NCBI GenBank assembly: GCA_031257955.1
Contig: JAIRNQ010000371.1
Span: 1 to 9,199 of the forward strand
From: Deltaproteobacteria bacterium
Lineage (GTDB): Bacteria; Desulfobacterota; Desulfarculia; Adiutricales; Adiutricaceae
DNA: 9,199 nucleotides
Direction of reading: 5' to 3'
This document shows, in pieces, positions 7,601-9,199 of this stretch. Under the pieces are notes generated by a model. That model made no database searches. It was not told where the DNA came from and saw nothing but the letters and a program-made list of their open reading frames with translations. The position numbers were made by a program, and so were the translations under genes. Each line of letters opens with the position of its first letter. Position 1 is the first letter of the stretch.

Positions 7601-8649
7601 GCCAAAAACCTTTTGATGGCCGCCATCTCGGCGGCGTCGCCCACCGGGGTCGAAGTGCCGTGGGCCTCGAAGAGACCGGGGGCCAAATCCTCCGGAAGGC
7701 CGGCGTCGGCGAAGGCGTCGCGCATGGCCCGTTCCTGGCCCTCGTAATCGGGGGCCAAGGCGTTGGCCTTGCGGTCGTTGGAAAGGCCCACCCCGGAAAT
7801 CACCGCCAATATCTTGTCACCGTCGGCCACGGCCCTATCGAGCCTCTTTAAGGCCAGGGCCACGGCCCCGGAACCGACCACCAGCCCGTCGGCCCGGCGG
7901 TCGAAGGGCCGGGAGACGCCCGCCCGGGAGAGGGCCCGGAGTTGGCTAAAACCCAGTTGGGTAAAGAGGGGATCGGCCTGGGCCAGCCCGCCGGTTAAAA
8001 CCAGCGTCAGGCTTCCGTCCCGGAGCCGGGCCAAGGCCAGCCTTACGGCGTAAAGGGAAGAGGCGCAAGCGGCGTCCACGGTAAAAGCCGGGCCCTTGAG
8101 GCCCAAGGCTTCGGTGGCCAGTTTGGCCGAGTAGCCGACGGCCCGGAAGGGATTGGTTTTTGGGGGAGAATCGAAGGGGTTGAGGGGCCAGCTCCGGGTG
8201 GCCTCGCGGCCATAGAGGGCCAAGGTGGCCTCGCTCATGGCCCGGGTCGGCAGGACCACGTGGCCGGCGATGACGCCGATTTGGCCCAACTCGTGGCCGG
8301 CCATCAGGGAGGCCGGCAAGGCGTCCCGGGCCGCCCGCAGCCAAAACAGCAGCGAAGGGTCGGCCTCGGCCGGGTTAAAGCTGCCGGGGAGTTTAAGATC
8401 GTCCAAATCGTCCGGACGCTCCCCCAGCCAGGCACCCACCAACGAATAGGCCTTGTCGGCCGCCGGAGGGGAGTCCGGGCAATAAAAATCCTCGGGCTCG
8501 GCGCCGAAGTCGGACCTCTCGGCCTTGCGGAAAAAGGTTCGGCGGTTGACAACGTTGTCCCAGAGGCTTTCGGGGTCCTTGGCGCCGGGGACGATCAGTC
8601 CCAATCCTACCAAGGCCGCGACCAGGCGGGGGTCCCGGGTACCGTTCAT
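1591..8649 (-). CDS. pfaC: PfaC/Pfa3-like PUFA synthase subunit, KS-CLF-AT-DH-DH
   Basis: Iterative polyunsaturated fatty acid synthase subunit, presumably cytoplasmic (no signal peptide or membrane segments seen). KS, residues 1-455: VDAACASS with Cys195, EAHGTSTPVGD with His330, NVGHL with His369, a complete Cys-His-His triad. CLF, about 490-810: GPAFT then Gln686 exactly where the KS has Cys. AT, about 920-1265: FPGSGNHYKGLG, GYSLGE with Ser1013, His1135 in VHAPVVG, VEVGPGNST. A Pro/Ala/Lys linker spans about 1295-1393. First DH, about 1425-1858: a hotdog with IESGQADLLLSAYLG and GCAGFFT, then a hotdog with HFKGDEVMPGTLMYDG (His1718, Asp1732). An Ala/Pro/Arg linker spans about 1865-1990. 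Second DH, about 2030-2352: PVMPYAAINEMALQGCG, then HFPEDPVWPGSLGLEG (His2248, Glu2262). There is no ACP motif, KR, ER or C-terminal acyltransferase domain. Known family role: condensation, loading and dehydration/isomerisation in EPA/DHA-type synthesis; product unknown here. The ATG fits because the KS begins by residue 11, but the SD is 22 nt away (see leader). The upstream neighbour is probably the ACP/KR partner subunit. Confidence 0.96.
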   Translation of the reverse strand: MNGTRDPRLVAALVGLGLIVPGAKDPESLWDNVVNRRTFFRKAERSDFGAEPEDFYCPDSPPAADKAYSLVGAWLGERPDDLDDLKLPGSFNPAEADPSLLFWLRAARDALPASLMAGHELGQIGVIAGHVVLPTRAMSEATLALYGREATRSWPLNPFDSPPKTNPFRAVGYSAKLATEALGLKGPAFTVDAACASSLYAVRLALARLRDGSLTLVLTGGLAQADPLFTQLGFSQLRALSRAGVSRPFDRRADGLVVGSGAVALALKRLDRAVADGDKILAVISGVGLSNDRKANALAPDYEGQERAMRDAFADAGLPEDLAPGLFEAHGTSTPVGDAAEMAAIKRFLAGRSCGFAPVAGSIKGNVGHLLSAAGAVSLAKAALALEKKILPPSAGYDGPAEGLDLDAAPEVRILGAPEPWPEPSQGRARVAAVNAFGFGGVNAQAVLEEFRPADWVFSPPAKPALAKAGQILSGPVPTEARAEAPSGAWAGFPDISAFLISARTVLAPWPTYDALARYWLTPEEPPMAQTRRFGGLKTTGYFFDRLTLDVKKFHLPPKELSEALPQQTLAFKASKAAVAAAGLDPDHWPESIDRNRVGVFMGVEIDPRSADYALRWLAPSRAAAALKGYGLGEEKLAALMEAMREGAPPILTHGRVLGALGSFVASRLARFLGLGGPAFTMSEEQDSGLRALREAINMLNEGAIDLALVGVVDTFGDPKTAALAPKTVWVEGAAAMILASAKAAESLKPLAELTLSGGSSRLGPLSGLFGLNRSGFYLRHHLKPLGRGHGFAYWLRNPQDPPRSLEGPGYRVVETPGHRPQPLTVPSDPVRADVWFFIKGQGEAEVRESLTLLAAMAEENPGRDLSYLSKAHTDRSKPGPPRLAMLARDHRELASHLKRAQAGEVDRDFKPRLLRAPKEPIVGDLAWVFPGSGNHYKGLGRGLAVSFPEVISVLETQSENPIGLFQSQLFWEPNHKRPTVREAMLGQVCFGLMGARVLDKIDLRPKAALGYSLGEVSALVATGIWPDRDELYRDLMASTLFNGDLTGELAAPRAFWNWPAHKGLKWLSALIPRSLARAKEALESLPPPHRHRAFILLVNTREEIVAGGEESAVQLLAQSMDAPFFPLEDVAAVHAPVVGPVLDRYSLFHTRRVAPRPDIRLYSCARAEAIEQDSQAIAESMASQAVNGHRFPDLVEKAYADGARFFVEVGPGNSTTRMIKSILGDRPHLAQSMAATAVDEGWTGLNRLLAELWLSGYPISPEMAMLQPTPVPDPRYEVAINLSPPEVVWPCPALPAEATSEPAPAAEAAEDYLSWLDRQSAGRKKPAEPAPPSTSLPATTPPAPKPAAPKTPVAPKPAPPKPVPPKPAAITEAPRAPIAGPPLPKAPGAPVFDRAECLEFAVGSIGKVLGPDFAAADDLPSRVRLPDEPLMFVDRVTLVEGAPKSLTKGRLVTEHDLKPDEWCLEDGYLTPGMSIESGQADLLLSAYLGADFSTKGLANYRLLDAEVVFHDNLPRLGQTAAYDIRINNFFGQGDTLMFRFEFDGSVAGKPLLTMRKGCAGFFTPQALAAGKGLGRARPQRAEGGPPKAAPELTSAQTFTQTGTLSGLPVEAPGLRVPYETGPAATPVSGVLAALPLLDRSLISLNASALTALREGDPGPLGSAVAEISPIKPLLLPGGSLALIDRAMEIDHFGGAYGIGFIRTEADVDPLAWYLTSHFKGDEVMPGTLMYDGCLQSLRLLLLARGWLGPAGSASFQPPLGLAQTLRCRGQVTPTTKTVAYEVHLRETGLWYPSGLSPDADGDGSPVKKRGRPPKKTLATPTDGQPYALADAVMFADGRPIVEVSDMGLRLLGLPARSLSLLLDRPQETARRTSGKAAAPAVTSAAAPAAQPKTIRRPAPQRPPEAAPTPSSSAASVSAASVPTPAAVPPGEPAGTAPERGERLSSPDGGKSVVKVRRREAPTETEPGTVDPWEPSGAQVSVRRPARGTGVFDKEKITQMSTGLLSEALGTLYKRFDDGSFVARLPRAPFDFIDQAKVLNGPVGQVSVGTQVEAVYDPEAFPGTRDWLLAHAGGEKPVMPYAAINEMALQGCGFLAAYMGSALSFPGPMRFRNLGGEAILHAEMPELTGKVITKAQLTKSSVLGNMTIQHYQFSLTWRGRPLYDGTTHFGFHSPETLLKPLGLKANPSLLKALTAPAAMGQGKPYPTGPAWPSGLWTMVDKVIVDSKGAGRVWGRSKVDPNAWFFGAHFPEDPVWPGSLGLEGFLQAAKALYAAKYWPEIPPEELKANWHAPNLGRTHRWLYRGQIVPNNLDVTFGIKVTGNIGDTLIFKGLLWVDGHLVYQIDDFTLSADL

Positions 8650-8692
8650 GGCTTTAGGGCGAATGTTCGCGCTCCTTTTCGCGTGGCGAAAA
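8650..8692 (-). promoter_or_regulatory. Folded ribosome-binding region of the pfaC-like gene
   Basis: On the minus strand the only good Shine-Dalgarno is AAGGAG (8677-8672), 22 nt before the ATG (8649-8647). Between them GCGAACATTCGC (8670-8659) can fold into a small hairpin. Removing those 12 nt leaves 10 nt, a normal spacing. Alternatively ATT at 8664-8662 lies in frame exactly 7 nt after the SD and would add five residues. Just upstream, TTTTCGC (8692-8686) and GCGAAAA (8682-8676) form a 7-bp hairpin with a 3-nt loop whose 3' arm covers the first two bases of the SD. I infer a structured, possibly regulated start; pairing is seen, function is not. Confidence 0.55.
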
Positions 8693-8720
8693 AACTAATC
8701 GCCGAGCGTTCGTTCCGGAC

Positions 8721-8745
8721 AAAAAACCTACTCGCCTCCCGAGTA
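8721..8745 (-). terminator. Candidate intrinsic terminator or leader attenuator
   Basis: On the minus strand TACTCG (8745-8740) pairs with CGAGTA (8734-8729) around a 5-nt loop. The stem can be lengthened by G-U pairs, and two bases later comes a run of six T (8726-8721). The stem is short, but the stem-plus-T layout and orientation fit a Rho-independent terminator. It lies about 72 nt upstream of the pfaC-like start and well downstream of the upstream stop, so it would end read-through from the upstream gene or attenuate a leader transcript. Confidence 0.5.
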
Positions 8746-8760
8746 AAAGCAATAACTCGC

Positions 8761-8919
8761 CCGAGCGTCATTTTTGAACAATAACGCCTTCGGGACAAGC
8801 CGGAGGCAACTCTCTCCCCTCCCACTCAAAATCGCGCCACCGAGCGTCATTTTTGAACAATAACGCCTTCGGGACAAGCCGGAGGCAACTCTTTCCCCTC
8901 CCACTCAAAAATCGCGCCA
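8761..8919. repeat. Two tandem 79/80-bp direct repeats in the intergenic region
   Basis: Copy 1 is 8761-8839 and copy 2 is 8840-8919. Both start CCGAGCGTCATTTTTGAAC and end ATCGCGCCA. I see only two differences: one C/T change and one extra A in copy 2. Each copy contains GCCTTCG...CGGAGGC arms (8786-8792 with 8801-8807, and 8865-8871 with 8880-8886). As plus-strand RNA this is a 7-bp stem with one G-U pair. As minus-strand RNA the same pair is an A-C mismatch. The repeats lie between the upstream gene's stop and the pfaC-like leader, so they would be in the mRNA if the two genes are cotranscribed. Near identity implies a recent duplication. Confidence 0.88.
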
Positions 8920-9019
8920 CGGGCTTTTAAATATTTGAGTATGAAATTAGACGCGCTAAAATTTTTGTCGCCCGTCCCCGCCCGTAACCCTTAAGGCCAT
9001 CGCCCATGGCCGCCAAGGA

Positions 9020-9043
9020 GCCAAACCAGTTTGGAGGTTTGGC
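9020..9043. repeat. 8-bp inverted repeat downstream of the upstream gene
   Basis: GCCAAACC (9020-9027) and GGTTTGGC (9036-9043) are perfect inverted arms with an 8-nt loop, about 55 nt past the stop of the upstream minus-strand gene. No T tract follows on either strand. It could be an mRNA 3'-end structure or a regulator-binding palindrome; the sequence does not decide. Confidence 0.4.
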
Positions 9044-9082
9044 GGGCCTCGGGGAAAGGCTCTCCCACGGAAATTTTTGAAC

Positions 9083-9096
9083 CGCCCGCTCGGGCG
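9083..9096 (-). terminator. GC-rich palindrome just after the upstream stop codon
   Basis: CGCCCG (9083-9088) and CGGGCG (9091-9096) are inverted arms; as RNA this would be a 5-bp stem with a 4-nt loop. It begins one base after the TAA at 9100-9098. The following minus-strand bases are GTTCAAAAATTT, a weak T tract, so as an intrinsic terminator it is marginal. Confidence 0.3.
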
Positions 9097-9097
9097 C

Positions 9098-9199
9098 TTA
9101 GCCCGAGAGGAGATCGAGGCTGGTCCCCTGGCCCAGGACCACCACCTCGGCCGGTCCGCCGGCTGGGGTGCGGATGAGGCGGAGAAACGTCTCGGCCCC
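9098..9199 (-). CDS. C-terminal end of an upstream gene, possibly the PfaA/Pfa2-type subunit
   Basis: Partial gene: only the last 33 codons and the TAA stop (9100-9098) are inside the window. The codons are strongly GC-ending, like the large gene downstream. The visible tail contains GAETFLRLIRTP and, a little later, AEVVVLGQG. This resembles the last helix and strand of PKS-type ketoreductase regions (a G-x-E-x-F-x-R helix followed by a Q/E-VVV strand). In PUFA synthases the KR sits near the end of the subunit carrying KS, AT and tandem ACPs, usually encoded just before the KS-CLF subunit, so position and orientation agree. A short tail cannot prove this, and any protein with such an ending remains possible. 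It is separated from the next gene by 448 bp of repeats and hairpins, long for a tight operon. Confidence 0.55.
   Translation of the reverse strand, partial: GAETFLRLIRTPAGGPAEVVVLGQGTSLDLLSG

Noticed and set aside
1591..8649. Extreme abundance of GGCC as a special signal
   Set aside because: Explained by the host's GC-rich codons (GCC, GGC, CTGGCC and similar); no periodic or orientation pattern that I could see.
8761..8919. CRISPR-like array
   Set aside because: Only two contiguous copies of about 79 bp with no spacers; the 44-bp array at 1377-1508 also has no spacers.
8927..9007. 26-codon minus-strand open frame in the intergenic region, a possible leader peptide
   Set aside because: No Shine-Dalgarno, no unusual codon run, and it ends far from the candidate attenuator.

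Overview
This is a high-GC, GGCC-rich bacterial window. It is dominated by one very large minus-strand gene (8649 down to 1591, 2352 codons) for a multidomain PfaC-like subunit of a polyunsaturated fatty acid (PUFA) synthase, the iterative Pfa-type PKS/FAS. Its domain order is ketosynthase (KS), chain-length factor (CLF), acyltransferase (AT), Pro/Ala linker, first double-hotdog dehydratase (DH), Ala/Pro/Arg linker, second double-hotdog DH. An AT placed between CLF and DH recalls the Pfa3-type subunit of myxobacteria and some other deltaproteobacteria more than the marine gammaproteobacterial layout, where the AT (PfaB) is separate. A deltaproteobacterial (Desulfobacterota/Myxococcota-like) host is therefore my best guess. 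It is an inference from architecture and composition, not a proven assignment.

Layout, left to right. Positions 1-331: lower-GC sequence without a convincing gene, with nested inverted repeats at its left edge. Positions 332-1508: a decayed IS4-family transposase on the minus strand. Its DDE residues are still readable, but the frame is broken at three or more places and the N-terminus is lost, replaced by three tandem 44-bp copies of its own 5' segment (1377-1508). Positions 1509-1590: a short spacer with half of a 10-bp hairpin whose loop holds the stop codon of the large gene. Positions 1591-8649: the PUFA synthase gene. Positions 8650-9097: a 448-bp intergenic region holding, in minus-strand order, a GC palindrome just after the upstream stop codon, an 8-bp inverted repeat, two tandem 79/80-bp repeats, a terminator-like hairpin with a T tract, and a folded ribosome-binding region. 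Positions 9098-9199: the last 33 codons of another minus-strand gene. Its ending looks like the C-terminal edge of a PKS-type ketoreductase, so it is plausibly the partner PfaA/Pfa2 subunit.

How the parts work together. The large protein has the condensing (KS/CLF), acyl-loading (AT) and dehydrating/isomerising (DH) activities, but no ACP, ketoreductase or enoylreductase in view. Those must come from partners, most simply from genes beyond 9199. No gene follows it on the minus strand before the decayed insertion sequence, so it looks like the last gene of its cluster. Points worth a second look are the shortened CLF, a basic AT-hook-like insert in the first DH, the hairpin-compacted or ATT-start translation signal, the leader terminator, and the two short tandem-repeat families.
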